DNA from: Symsagittifera roscoffensis
Lineage: Eukaryota; Xenacoelomorpha; Acoela; Convolutidae
Length of the DNA: 64,000 nucleotides
Direction of reading: 5' to 3'
Assembly: GCF_963678635.1 (NCBI RefSeq)
Contig: NC_087068.1
Span: forward strand, 9,988,027 to 10,052,026
The position numbers and the translations under genes are program-made. The notes under the pieces are model-generated. The model ran no database searches, was not told where the DNA came from, and saw only the letters and a program-made list of their open reading frames with translations. Within the stretch, counting starts at the first letter, position 1. Every line of letters begins with the position of its first letter. Below are positions 19,965 to 31,816 of the stretch, one piece after another.

Positions 19965-21071
19965 TCAAGCGTCATTGGCCGTCTTAAGAGTTATATGGCC
20001 GAAATGATAGAGGGAGTGTTCAGCCAGTCCGGATCGAGTACAATTGGTGAAGGAAGTTTCGGAGGGTAGGCCCGATGGGTTGAATTGGGTGATGCAGACC
20101 TCAGGAATGATTTTGACCTTCTTGCGTGGAGTATTTATACTAGCAATAACACAGGGCTTTGTATCGCTCGGATACTCGAAGCTTTCTTCCAGCAAATAAA
20201 CTGTTGTGGGATGCGATGGTGAGGGTGGTTTCAAGGTTGTCAAGGCCACAACGTCAACTTGATGGCTCTCCATTTCGACAGAGGTTGCTTCTATCATTGG
20301 GTAGGCTGGGGGAGTATTTGCTGAACTAGATGTTGGCTCATCTGAATTTTCGTCTGTTAAGTCTACTACGCTAGTAAACACTCTCTCACCCAGCATCTTT
20401 GGGGGCTGTCTAGTTCGCATGGGTCTAGTGTTCTGTCGTGTATAGATCTCAGGCAGTTTCTTCGAGGGCGGTGATTTCACCGGAAATGACGCTTTCCTCT
20501 TGGCTGTACCGGAAAGTTTCGGTTTTTTAGTGATAGGGGTAGGGTCTAATTGCTGATTCTCCGCCACTGCCATGGCAACCGGCTCGACACTCTTCTCGGT
20601 CGGTTCCCCTCCCGGATTCTCCGACGGAAACGGCGTTTCTTGGTTCACTTTCTCGGCCTCCTCATGAGTGTCCAGGAAAACCAGCTGCGGGGTCACGTGT
20701 GGGTCCCTATCATTGTCGCCTGAATCCAGATCGATCAGCGGAATCTTATCCATCTCTACTTTCTGTTCGGTCTGATCCGTGAATTCTGCCTTAGGGTCTG
20801 CTCGGTCTAGAATAGAATGTTCCTTTGGTTTTGCAGATTCAAGTGACGTTTTGATCTTAAGCTCTTTTAACGAAATTAGATCGCTAGCGTTGTCGTCTGA
20901 AATGTCTTCATTTGGGTAGTTCGTCGCTCCAAGTTCATTTTCGCAAAATTTACGGTGGTCGGGTTTGCCCGACGGGCTTGATTCTTGGTCGCTTTCGGGG
21001 CCTATTGGAAATCTTAGTCTTTTCCTCTGTTCTTCTTCCTCTCTAAGAAGATTCTCTCTGGAGCTATTCAT
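19965..21071 (-). CDS. Extra 3' ORF of gypsy element 1 (368 aa, intact)
   Basis: ATG 21071, uninterrupted. Low-complexity, charged and Pro/Ser-rich, probably disordered, with basic clusters (KRKASFPVKSPPSKK; RPMRTRQPPKMLGERV) and acidic stretches. No signal peptide, transmembrane segment or fusion motif, so it does not look like an envelope. The frame is open upstream without a Met to about 21285 with a strongly basic sequence (TQKKRKLQSKFEEL), overlapping the end of the integrase frame. It may therefore be a frameshift-linked pol extension or an accessory nucleic-acid-binding protein. The host gives no independent clue. Confidence 0.65.
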   Translation of the reverse strand: MNSSRENLLREEEEQRKRLRFPIGPESDQESSPSGKPDHRKFCENELGATNYPNEDISDDNASDLISLKELKIKTSLESAKPKEHSILDRADPKAEFTDQTEQKVEMDKIPLIDLDSGDNDRDPHVTPQLVFLDTHEEAEKVNQETPFPSENPGGEPTEKSVEPVAMAVAENQQLDPTPITKKPKLSGTAKRKASFPVKSPPSKKLPEIYTRQNTRPMRTRQPPKMLGERVFTSVVDLTDENSDEPTSSSANTPPAYPMIEATSVEMESHQVDVVALTTLKPPSPSHPTTVYLLEESFEYPSDTKPCVIASINTPRKKVKIIPEVCITQFNPSGLPSETSFTNCTRSGLAEHSLYHFGHITLKTANDA

Positions 21072-21271
21072 GGCCGCGTTCCTCCTCGCTATATCAAGCT
21101 CTTCAAATTTCGACTGAAGTTTCCTTTTCTTTTGCGTCGCTCGTGATCTTTTAAACCCGACATTTCTTTGCGGTTTCGCAGTCTTCCTCAGTCCCTTTGT
21201 TGCGTAGAATTTAACTATTTGGTCTCTTTTTCTAGGGCTGGGTTTCTTCTGCGTGGGTTGTCTTTTGATGG

Positions 21272-22742
21272 CTAAATCAGATTACGTATTTTTTTTCCGT
21301 TTTTTAGGGTAACTGTGAGGTCTGACTCCCTAACAATTTCATCCTTGAGTACTCTATAGAATGGTTCACTTTTCGATCTTTCTTGAACTTTTCGATAAAT
21401 AGTGATCTTACCCGGCGGGTTGTTCAGTTCTGAGTTCTTTATGCCCAAGGCATTGCGTTTTTCTGCCCGTGAGAGCACTTTTACTGGGGAGCCAGCTCTG
21501 GTTGGAACGTATATCACTGCATTGGAGATATCATCAGAGGATAAGGAGTTCTCGTCTAAATCTCCGTCTTCTATATCGTCAGGGGCGTCCCAGTCGTATC
21601 TTCGTTCTCGACTCATGAGTTTTCTGCCCTTATCTATGCATAAGAAAGTTTTGTTCCAATCAAGATTATTTGAAGAGGGTGACTTGACTAAATTATGCCA
21701 GATGGTGTTTGGGGATCTACCGAAGTGTGCTTCAAAGGGAGTACAGTTAAGCGACTGTTGAGTTACCGTTCTTAGGCATTTTATTATTTTCAGTAGTGCA
21801 GATTCTAGCGATGGTTTTGGGCGTTTTTGTGCCATAACCAAGAGCCTTTCCTTAATGGTTCTGATTAAGCGCTCAACTAATCCAGTGGCTCTGTGGTCAC
21901 CCACTGGGCTAAAAAATCACCTTTATGTTATGTTCATGGCAAAATTCGCTGACTTCTTTGGAGATAAAACCAGATCCCTGATCTGTTCTGATGGTTCTAG
22001 GTATCCCATGTAGAGCTATGTATTGACTAAGAAGGTTTGTGATGGATTTTGCCGATGTGCTGGATGTTATTTGAGCATATGGGAATTTTGAAAATCTATC
22101 CACACATACCAATATGTATTTTTTTTGTTCCCCACACTAGAGGTAACGGACCGGCGAAATCTAATTCCATTTCTTGGTTTGGTTCTTCGACCGTTGGGAG
22201 TTACCCTAGGGTATTATGGTTTGAAATAGGTTTCAAGTTTTTACCTGCTTTAACGCACTCAATACAGTTTTCGCCGTGGACTTGGATTTCGCGATAAATT
22301 TTCGGCCACCAGATGTATTGAGTTGTCAGACTCTTCATTGCGAACTGGCCTGGGTGAGCCTCATGTAACAGGTGGAGCATTGTCGATCTTAGGGATGCTG
22401 GGATAACTAGTCAATTGTCCAAATAAAACATCCTCCGCTAACGTGTAGGTTATTTAAGTACGATTTATAGTAATTTCCTAATTGTAAAATATCCTGTTTG
22501 CGGTCTTCCTCAATTGCTTTAATTATCTTTTTCAGTACTAGATCTTGTTTTGATAATAAGGACATAAATTTTGAATCAATTATTTCTGGCCAAGAGAAAG
22601 AGAATATTTCAACTGTTTTCTTCTTATTAGGTGAACTTTTTACGGGGTTATCCGACGGGTCACTAGTACTTGGTGTTAAAATATGCATGTTTTCACTTGT
22701 AGAATGTTCTTTCTGTTGATTAGGTTCTAATTGTTCAGCCAT
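21272..22742 (-). pseudogene. Integrase of gypsy element 1
   Basis: A linker (22742-22407) ends in a frameshift. The HHCC zinc domain follows in another frame near 22390-22230 (HEAHPGQFAMKSL; CIEC). An in-frame TAA lies at 22202-22204. The catalytic core has ELDFAGPL, IRTDQGSGF and GLVERLIRTIKERL, supplying the D, D and E residues. A one-base length change in an A6 run at 21910-21915 separates the last Asp from the Glu. The C-terminal part (to 21272) is charged and acidic in the middle, with no chromodomain recognised. It would insert the cDNA into host DNA. Confidence 0.8.
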
Positions 22743-22777
22743 ATCTTTCAGGATGCTAAAATTTGAAAAAAAGTCGT

Positions 22778-24298
22778 TTATTTTGCAGGATGAGTCACAA
22801 TCTTATGATCTGTCGACTGGCCAATCGTATTGTAGTAAGTGACGTCATGTGCTAAGAAATGTTGGGAGAATTTGTTTCTTATTTGCGACCACGAATTTAT
22901 CGGCATCAGATGATCGAAACCTAGGAGTGTACTAATCTGATTTACCGATGCGATAACAAATTTTTCGTCATCAAGAGAAACTGGTACGGGTTCATTCGAT
23001 GGGTGTCGGAATATATAATCAACGAACCCCATATCTTTTTCCGGTAAATGTTCGACAGTAAAGTCGAATGGTAGTATTTTGTCCGCCCAACGGGTGAGAC
23101 GTGATTGAGCCGTTTTAGTATATTTGTCATCTTTCAGTGCCCCTGTTAAGGCTTTGTGGTCTGTTAAAATTGAGAATTGTTTGCCCAATAGATAGTTTTT
23201 AAAATGGTCTAATGCCCACACTAGTCCCAGCAATTCGAGTTCATTGGTGCTGTAATTTAATTCGGCTATGTTCAACAATCTGCTTGCAAACGCTACAGTC
23301 TTCCAATTCCCCCGATGGTCTTGTTCGATGGACGCGCTCAATCCTAATTGTGAGGCATCGCATTTCACTCGGGTGTTCAGTTTTACATCGAAATGATGGT
23401 TTGTTATCGTGTTGCACATTTCTTTCTTAATTTTTTCAAACGCTTCAGGGTGCACAGTGGACCACTTAAATGATTTAATTTTCTGCATAAGTTCTCTACA
23501 CGGTGCTGATAAGGAAGCTAAATTTGGTATGAACTTGTTAAATTGCTTAATCGATCCCATTAGTGATCTAATATCTTTTATACAATTTGGTTCTTTCAGA
23601 TTTCTGATTGCGTCAGATTTGTGTATTAATGGTGTTGTCCCTTTTGCGTCGATTTAAAATCCCAACCATTCTATGTTGTGAGTCAAGAATGTGCAATTTT
23701 CCCATTTTATGGCTAATCCCTCGTCGTCTAGCGTTTTAAAAACGTTAATAACTAGCTTTTTGTGTTCATCCTCGCTACCCACGGTGGCGATTAAGATGTC
23801 ATCGAGGTAACAATGGGTATTTGGTAATTTTTCCGTAAAACGGTCCAATATGCGTTGAAATTCATTTGGCATATCGCCTAGTCCATAAAATCCGGTTTTA
23901 AAACGGTAGGAACCCGTTACTTCTCCCCCACGATGCTGAAATTACACTGGTTACTTGCCTTTTTTGAAAGCGGTATTTGACTATATGCGGTACTTTAGAT
24001 CAATCGATGAGAACCAAATGTTTCTTTCGTCGTGACCGCTAATCGTAACTGCTACGTTATCAATTAATTCGAATAGGTTCGGCATTTGATATCTATTACG
24101 AAATATCTGTTTGTTCAATAATTTCGAGTTTAATGCTAACTTAATTGATCCGTCCCTTTTAGCTGTAATTATGATAGGGGAGATGAAAAAATCTTCAGAG
24201 CATCTAGACAGTTTTTCAATGTGCACGTCTCTTAGTAGTTGGTCGATACATAATTTGACTTTAGGGAGGAGATGGATCGGAATACGTTTCCCCTTCAC
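22778..24298 (-). pseudogene. Reverse transcriptase and RNase H of gypsy element 1
   Basis: RT begins near 24298 (RIPIHLLPKVKLCIDQLL). It shows FFISPIIITAKRDGSIKLAL, SSIDLKYR (palm, first Asp) and YLDDILIATVG (24 kb side of 23740), the YxDD catalytic box. A frameshift lies between 23981 and 23930, and a TAA follows WLGF at 23654-23656. RNase H keeps its acidic residues: CDASQLGLSASIE, STNELELLGLVWALDHFK and ILTDHKALTGAL, ending in VDYIFRHP. It copies the element RNA into DNA. Apart from the frameshift and the single stop the domains look well preserved, so inactivation may be recent. Confidence 0.85.
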
Positions 24299-24375
24299 CT
24301 GTATCGGCTTTAATGGTTCGTTAAAATAAGTATTGACTACGAAATTCTTTGATCTACCGGTTCTTTTTATGAGGT

Positions 24376-25720
24376 CTAAAAAAAAATTTTTTTAAATATA
24401 AATATTTTAAACTCACTTTGAGATGGTGTCTCTTGGTTTTGTTCTTGTTTGCTGTCCGATGCAAATCTTATTTGATTGACATCTATCCCGATGGGTGATC
24501 CTTTCTGAATTTTCCATGAGTTTGACCCGTTGGGTGGAGGTTGTTTCTGGAATACTACTATTCCCAGATTCGGTAAAATATCGCTTCTGAGGAGGTTTCT
24601 TTCTGCTCCTTCGTTAATGAAGAGTTTTTGGTCGCAAGCCTCCCAGCCCTTTGATCGGATTCTCATCCGAACTCTTCCAATAATGTTGATTGTACTCCCG
24701 AAGCCCTGGTACGCTTTCTTTGTTATTTCATCCACAGGTTTTAACTTTAAAAGTCTATCTCGTATCTTCAGTTCATGTAGTAGGTCTTTTTTCATGAATG
24801 AAACTGGGCTTGCTGAGTCAATCTGGATTTCAGTACAGTAAGGGTTGAAATTTCCCAGGGATACCTTCAATGTCTTTTTTAGTTCTAGTCCTTCGTGGTT
24901 AAAAGCAGTTCTCACTCCACGTTCTATCTTGTCTTCTACTGCGTTTATTTGGCTATCCGTGTCTACAGCTAGAACTAAAAAATCGTCTAAGTTGACTTCA
25001 AATTTGGAATTTTCCTGCGGGTTGGCCGGGGTATTTTCGTTTTCCTGGGCTAATTGATTCTGTTCGACAATGTTTGTTTGTGTCCTTGCTGAGCTCCTGC
25101 AATGTTTAGCAAAATGACCTTTGCGTCCGCACGTATTGCAATTTCTGTCCCTGGCCGGGTATGTGGTTAGGTGTCCTTTTTTGAATTGCTGACCACAGTT
25201 GCGACACTTGTTGTTTTCGACGATGTTTAGGGTTGGTTCATTCTTTATGTATTGTGGTCTCTGTACCGCATTATAGGTTGGGAATTTTAGGTACTGTTGA
25301 TCGATTTTAGTGCCTTTCTCGTGAACTAATACATAAGATAGTACATTTTCAGGAGTCAAGTATTATATACATAGTTTCTTCTGAATCTATTTGTAATGAA
25401 AATGTCTCTGACTAATTCTGACTCGAGTTCCCCCAGTTTACAATTTTTTGCCAATTCAGAAAGTGTTTCGTGGGATTTTTCTAAAGACTCGTGTTCTTTC
25501 TGTCTTTGGCCAAAGAATTTAATTCTTTCGTATGTTAGGTTTGTAGTGACCGTAAAAGTAGTTTTGAGTAATCTCCGATTTGAAGTCCGTTGAATTTTGC
25601 GTTGTCTTCTGCCCTTCTCCTTCTCAATTCTTCGTTGTAATTTTGTATAGCTATTCGGTGGTGTTCTTCTTTTTCGGCCCGACGGGTTTGATCATCGGAT
25701 GGGACCGGTGGTTCTGCCAT
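24376..25720 (-). pseudogene. gag and protease region of gypsy element 1
   Basis: ATG 25720 opens gag (MAEPPVPSDDQTRRAEKEEH). The frame breaks by 25535 and resumes as a frame ending at 24376. Zinc knuckles lie near 25215-25080. The second (CNTCGRKGHFAKHC) is a perfect CCHC. The first (CRNCGQQFKKGH) lacks its last Cys, replaced by Tyr. A retropepsin active site, IQIDSASPVSFM, lies near 24840-24800, with LLRSDILPNLGIVV as the conserved C-terminal protease segment. DSA replaces the usual DTG or DSG. The second gypsy relic carries the same SASPVSF, so this is a family trait rather than a fresh mutation. Confidence 0.8.
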
Positions 25721-25815
25721 GGGGTATACTAGTTCGGTTTTTACCGGTGGGTTGATTACGTCTTCGATGTCTCATTTGATGATTTGTTCCAAAAAAACTC
25801 TAGTCCTCAGTGGTT

Positions 25816-25835
25816 CGACTCGTTTGACTGCGCCA
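25816..25835 (-). other. Primer-binding site of gypsy element 1
   Basis: On the minus strand the LTR end (AACA) is followed immediately by TGGCGCAGTCAAACGAGTCG, complementary to a tRNA 3' end terminating in CCA. The donor tRNA is not identified. The second gypsy relic has TGGCGCAATC in the same position (53361). Confidence 0.75.
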
Positions 25836-26175
25836 TGTTAAAAAAATTAGGATAAAACTCGTCGTTGATTAAGATTGGATAACTTAAACTAAGACTAGTT
25901 TAAGAATGTGATTGATTAAGATTCCTACAAGGTAGTTGTAGGCTTTTATCTAAGACTAAATAAAAGACTGTGGTATCTATCTAAAGTAAAAGATGTTAAA
26001 AAAGTTGAATTAGTTTCAGATGATTTGTTGCATATCAAAACATGATAGTGAACAAAATCCAAATCTACCAAAAGTCGTTGCGCTTTTGGCAGGTGTTTTA
26101 AATTAGTATGGTAAAGGTCACCACTAAGTATAGCTCAGAGGTTAAACGGTCAACATTAAATAGCACATTTTACCA
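25836..26175 (-). repeat. 5' LTR of gypsy element 1 (340 bp)
   Basis: Bounded by TG and CA (TGTTAAAAAAATTAGG at 25836, ACATTTTACCA ending 26175 on the plus strand). It directly abuts the primer-binding site. The outer 97 bp (26079-26175) match 19219-19313 at the far end of the element with few differences. Confidence 0.8.
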
Positions 26176-26469
26176 GAAGCTACTCGGCTAGACTTTTTAA
26201 TCGACTGTTTATTTTTTGAAGTGCGTTAACTTCGATTGGGAACGACTCTGAACGAGCTAGAACTACTAGTTTTTGCTTAGCTAATTCAAACTTGTGCAAA
26301 TCGTATATTCAACGACTGTTACGATTTTGTCGATGATGAGGTGATTACGGTTTTGTCGATGATTTGCAGTTTTGAAAAAAAATTAATTTTTTCCAGACAA
26401 AACTGGATCGGCGATTTTATATCATTTGAGGCGAAAGCTGGTAGGACCTACTGAGTCAAGTTAGAATGT

Positions 26470-27300
26470 TTGCTAACAGTGGCTCAGCAGTGTTCCGCGA
26501 ATCCCAGTAATTTTGCAAAACCAATTAGCCGCAAAGGCGTGCAACTTGCGAATAGAGTTCAACAGCTGCAGTACAGTGATGCTATCAGTTTGAATGTACA
26601 TATGTTTGATTTTTTTTCAATGACACCTCCATTTCAAGCCTCAGACGACTTGTCAGTAAAGCCGCTTATAATTCAAGCTCGGGAACTGAAACGGATTCAT
26701 CGGCGCTACTCAAGTTTCATCGAAATTAGAAGCAATCCTTGTTTCATTTGTGACGACGGATCGAATGACCAGGAAAACATCTAGGCAAAAAGAAATACTG
26801 AGTACTGTCACCAAACATATGCATTGGTAAACCAGATTTCCATGTATGAAATTTTCTTGAAGCACACTTGCCAATGGCTCCTCATAATGATGATCAGGAA
26901 AGCGCGAATTATCCATCAGTTAAAGCCAACCACGAGCGGTGTACGTGTCGACTAAACCGATTCGATAAAAAAAATTGACGAAACATAAAATAAGACGTTA
27001 GGTTGCGTAATTAGGTTTTTTAAGTGTTTGTTGAGACCACGACTTACATTTAAAGTCCCGTTTTTGTTGTCCCACTTTGGACATAATACGTGCATGGCGG
27101 TGTCAATGTTGCTTAAGTTGATTTCCTTTATAGTATCAATCTTGCTGTGTTTCTGCCAAGTCTGGTTTATTGTGTTTAGTCTGGGTTATGACGAACTTCT
27201 GAATTCTCCTAGATTAACAAATTTTAAAATTCGTCACTCAGTTTTAGCGCTTCGCTCGAACCAATAATAGATGATAGGAAATAATACCTACAAAAGTTAA
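26470..27300 (-). pseudogene. BEL/Pao reverse transcriptase fragment
   Basis: Right to left, several frames together show HVLCPKWDNKNGTLNVSRG (plus coordinates about 27100-27045). A conserved strand follows (NVLFYVSSIF), then in the next frame DRIGLVDTYTAR. This matches the BEL/Pao segment after the RT palm. The flanking frame at 26916-26710 (DNSRFPDHHYEEPL) continues on the same strand. It is riddled with stops. The gypsy LTR begins at 26175, so the gypsy insertion or later rearrangement truncates this element. Confidence 0.65.
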
Positions 27301-28479
27301 GTAGGACGGCAGAAGAACCAGCTGGAAAGTTTTCGCAATTATCTCTGGCGGTTTGTTGGAGCAGAAAAAATTGCACAAATGGGGTAGTCACCAGCACCAA
27401 AGAGGTTACGAGTGTAATGAAAACGTAAAACTCACTTGAGGCGTCTTACCACTACAGAAAACGCAACTATGGCTGCTCATCTGAATTTCCTTTACTGTCT
27501 GCTGAAACTGCATGCTTAAGTTGCTTGAATCAGAAGGGGCTTCTCAGTTAGTTCTGCAACAGATAAGGCCCTACCAAGAGTGACTGATTCAAGAAGATAC
27601 AATGAAAGTACGAAGCACCATTTCCAACACACCTCACCTTTCCAGGTTTTTTTTTTCGGGTTTACCACTGTATGGTGGGGTAAACGCTAGTCGCGCTTGG
27701 TGCACTTGATCTAGTAAAGGAATTTTATAAGAATACTAAATCCAATTTCCAACTCGTCGTGCATATTAATTTAGTAGCAATCTACGCCATGCAAAATTGT
27801 CGAGTCAAGCGTCCTTAAAGCTTGTTTTTGTGATGAGAATCGCGGATCGGAGGACTTATCAATACCGTAGGACTCAAACTCAAACCTATTTTTGACTTGA
27901 TCTACAGAAGAAATGTCTTCAACGCTACATTTGAACCAAGGATATTGGCAAACCTAAGAGTGATTGTAGTGGGCCACTGACAGCCCATCCGAAAAAAAAG
28001 AGTTAGGCAGACAGAGAATTGAGGCTTTTATCACCGAGGCTTTCTGGTTTTAAGATGGCATGAAAGTTATCCGCTGGCAGTGAGATTCAATTTTTCACCG
28101 ATAAATTTAAGTTTTTCAACAACTTGAGCAGAAATTTATGAGTGATGGCAATGCAAAAAGCATAAGAGTACCAGAGCTGGTTGTGTTATACAGTTTTAAT
28201 TTAACAGTTTGAAGCATACCTTCAGCACAGTGAACGTACGTGACACAAGCACCTGTAAATGATTCTACCTCAATACAGGCGGATTGAAACTAAATTTTTC
28301 CTCCTGCTGGTGATTTTTTGCAGGTTAAACTCTTTGAGCTCTACAGAAGAGAACGTTGTGAGTGCTTTTAGAATCAGGCTTACATCGCTTTTTTGTAGAA
28401 TTTTGGCTTTTCGAAAAGAATGGTCCTGTTTCAAAGAAGAAAAGCCCTATGTATGCTCGGCAAATAAATTTGCTCTTCG

Positions 28480-30155
28480 AGTGGTTGTCGTGTCTTGAAA
28501 GATACTACTAGATCGAGTGGAAGGATTGCCGTTGTAAAAAAGAAAAAAGACAAGTGGGATAACGTTGAGAGGGTTTTCGCTGACACCTTTGAACTAGACA
28601 AGAAAGTTTTCCTTACTGTTTACGAGGGGCCAGCGTTGATTTTTTTTTCATTTCATAACTGGAGCAATAACTCGAAACATGCCCTTCTGCTTTTGCTGCC
28701 AATCAGTCATTAAAATGGAGCAAAGATGGCTGGCAAAGATTCCTTTTAAATGTAAAAAAAGTCCATGATTACCTCATATTAGATGGCAGTTTACCTAGCG
28801 CGTTGACCAAAACAACCTTTCCGTATCTTCGGTATGAGACAAAAACATAAAGACACTACAAGCTTTGAGATGGTGGAAGCAAAGTTCAAAATTTTCTGTC
28901 CGACTTATGCATCTTCAACGGTGGGAAATCTAGTCTTTCAAGATAAGCAATAACTACTGTTTGTGGTCGGCCAAACTCACGAACAAGTGTATTTATTGTG
29001 TCCTTATACAACACACCGAAATACACAAACTCGGCAAGGTCGTTTTTGGCTGTCCCAGTGAGAAGAGCTTTCAAGTAGATCAAGATGACCCTCATCTTTA
29101 TAATCTTAGCGAGGTCTTCGACACTTAGAGATTTTTGTTCGCAATTTGGCAGATAATGCGCTTTGTTTCGATGATCGTGGCTGTTTGCAATCTTGTTACA
29201 AAAAATTTAATCTATATTTCAGGGATCAGGAAATGAGTGAAAAGCGTGTTAGTTTATTCATATTCCGGCTAGTAAAAGACGAATCCGGGAAAAAAGAGTT
29301 CAAATAATCGAAAGTCGGGTTCGGGACGCATCTAATTCTGGCTCTAACAACGAGTGAGCTAGATTTGGAGTAAGATTAGTTTGCATTTTGAACCGTATTT
29401 TTTGAAGTTTTCGTTCACACAGTTTTCTGTTCTTTGACTTTCGACAGGACTCTCCTCGGACAAGCCTAACAAATTTGACTTCTTTTTCAAGCCTTCAAGA
29501 ATTGCACTTTTGGTTCAGGTGGATTTAGCAAATTAACTCGATTTTTGTCGCCCATTTTTCCAACTCGAACGATTTTTTTCTGTTTCAAGGGAATTTAAAC
29601 CTCATTTTGTCACTCTGCTTCTTTACGCCATGATGTTGCAATCTTCAGCTCTTCGAAATCTTTGGCTAGACATCACTGACGCAGATAAGACTTTCGAAGA
29701 ATCAACATGATTTTTGTGTGACGTGGTTGCAGAGCTTCGAGATTGGTTCTCTCAAAGTGGTTAAGGCTCTATTTGGCTTCGAGATAATTTCGTGCTTTGG
29801 TAATAAAATCGTTTTTGTGTCCTATAGTTTTTAATCAGGTTACCAAAGCCGCTTTGTCTTAATCCAGCCAAAACAAAATTAGATTTGATCCTTGTTCGAA
29901 ACGGTTTTCACAATTTTGAATCCATTGTTCAATCGTAGCAATGCGGTCTTTCCTATCAGTGGCCTCAAGTATGCTTTCATGCTTAATGACAAGCGCCTTT
30001 TCAAACATCGCAAGACGATTGGTTTTGTTTGTTGACCAGTGCTGGTGGAGAAGAATAAGTTCAGGGATAAGAGAGGAGGGATCAGTAGCAATCACAGTTG
30101 AGGATTTGGTCGTCAGACAACCACTGGAAAAAAAACCGTAATATGAATTTAGCAC
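28480..30155 (-). pseudogene. BEL/Pao gag (DUF1759-like)
   Basis: The best segment (29095-28886) encodes LKALLTGTAKNDLAEFVYFG, then LVREFGRPQTVVIAYLERL and PPLKMHKSD, the conserved core of BEL/Pao gag. After a stop and frame change the next part continues (NALGKLPSNMR, SWTFFTFKRN, LAAKAEGHVSSY) down to about 28600. Upstream frames (30155-29859) are helical and probably the gag N-terminus. Order and strand agree with the RT fragment at 26470-27300, so both belong to one decayed element. Sequence between them (27300-28480) is degraded beyond confident assignment. Confidence 0.75.
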
Positions 30156-31816
30156 AATCCAGTTATTTCGAGAGAGTTCTGACTGAACGAAAGAATTACT
30201 GTGAGCTACTTTATCTAGCCTTTTAAGCTGATGTTAACAGTTCAAAGAAGCTTGCAACTCAATAGACTTTATTTAATTAACGAAACTTTTATAATTGACT
30301 ACTTAACCGAATAAAAAACAATTCCTTCAAAATTCAGGCACAGTCTTTTAGTTAGTACGGAGAACTTTTTTATGTGGGCATGCTGGGTGGCCATTTCAGC
30401 TTGCGTCCTTTTGAAGGCATCCCGTTGTTTGTCACCAGATTTTTTCTTCGCTTAACTGGATCATTGATTTTCAAAAATCGATTGTGTTGCAAAATATTGA
30501 ATCAATCTTTCAACACAAGACAAGCATTTTGACGCAAAGCTTTTTGTCTGGATGTCTTTTTCTTCAACAGTTCTTGAGGAACAACATGATCTAAATTGTG
30601 AACGGGCTGTATTGGTTGCCCTTAATCGATTTCTTCAAACTTTTAAAAATATTAATTGTTACGAATTAACGCGGTTCATTTATGAAATATAATGAAACCT
30701 AAGCGGAAAACCCCTAGGAACAAAACTCCAGGTAAGGAATCAACCTAAAGCAACACACGCATACGGCGATGAAAGGGCAGTGCGGTTGAGCGAACGTTTT
30801 TGGAGTTGATGAGCAATGTTTCGGTAACGGACTGATCCAGAAAAAACTGGTACTAGTACGGTCGAGATGATTGAACTGTTATATATTTCAAACAACCCCA
30901 AGGAGTAAATTTGGAAGTAAGAAATTGGCTCAAAGAACAAGGACTTTGAGAGGACAGAGAAAGGGATCCTAGGTTCCACTAAATGTCTGCTCTTACAGGC
31001 TATATTAATTAAGTAAAAACTAAACAGAATTCAATGAAAGAAAATTCATTCCAAAAAGAAAGGTATAAAGAACTTGTTCACTAGGCATATTTTCATTACA
31101 ATAGGACAACGTAAGAAATTTTTTTTCTAAACTGAAATCCAAAAGTTGGCGTGAAGCTGGAAAAAAAGTCAAAAAGCCTAATTAAGCCAAGACAAATACA
31201 GTTGGTCTCTAGAAATAATTTTTTTTCTTTCATTACGAGGCCAAACTGTGCACTAGATAGGCGCACAATTTTGCGTCTGTATGTTCCTGGTTTCTCGAGA
31301 CAAGTCGTTAAACATGTTAAAACTTATTCAGAACCATCAAAAAAAATGAAAGAACAAAAGAAGAACAAATAAGAGAGCGTCCTTGTTGCGGAACCCGCTT
31401 ACAATTCAAAAAATGCACAGTTTGGCCTCGAAATATTTTTTCTTAAAAAATTCTGTTAGTGAAATTTTGTAGGCTGGGAGGAGGGGAAAAAGAAAAAGAG
31501 CCAAAGTTTGGAAACCACGTCACATCATGCAATTGATGCTCATGTGTGACGGAAAGGGGGAGCAACACGTAATTTCTAAAATTGAAACATGAAAACTCCT
31601 GTTTAAGTTGAGTTCGATTCCCGCCAAATTTAGGATAAATTTAGAAGAGAAGTCATTTCTGCTCATTTATTGTTCATCGGACTCAAGGACTGTTTCAACT
31701 CTCTAGAAACTACTGAACTCCAAAAAAGCTCACCTCTCAGGCTGAACTTATCCATAACTATTCAACAAAAATCACGGCTGAAAAATGAGCAACTCCCTAC
31801 TCTGTGTTTTTTGCTT
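30156..31816. other. AT-rich region without recognisable genes
   Basis: No domain-bearing frame is visible. An inverted-repeat segment lies at 31216-31437. The open frames at 30740-30979 and 31151-31372 have no recognisable features. Confidence 0.5.
31216..31437. repeat. Short inverted-repeat element, ~220 bp
   Basis: Left arm ACGAGGCCAAACTGTGCA (31235-31252) and right arm TGCACAGTTTGGCCTCGAAA (31415-31434) are inverted copies, extended by matching T-rich and A-rich flanks. A related sequence (GAGGCCGAGCTGCGCACTTG) occurs at 45630-45650, so this is a dispersed repeat, possibly a MITE. Confidence 0.5.

Larger units (their letters stand above)
19219..26175 (-). mobile_element. Ty3/gypsy LTR retrotransposon, nearly complete, 3' LTR truncated
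   Basis: About 6.96 kb, transcribed right to left. In order it has a 5' LTR (25836-26175), a primer-binding site at 25816-25835, gag with zinc knuckles, aspartic protease, reverse transcriptase, RNase H, integrase, an extra 3' ORF, a G-rich tract (CGCGGGGAA) and the start of a 3' LTR (19219-19313). Domain order RT-RNaseH-IN marks gypsy rather than copia. Frameshifts and stops break gag and pol in at least six places, some in homopolymer runs. Confidence 0.9.

Noticed and set aside
21402-21761. 119-codon plus-strand frame
   Set aside because: Antisense to the gypsy integrase C-terminal region.
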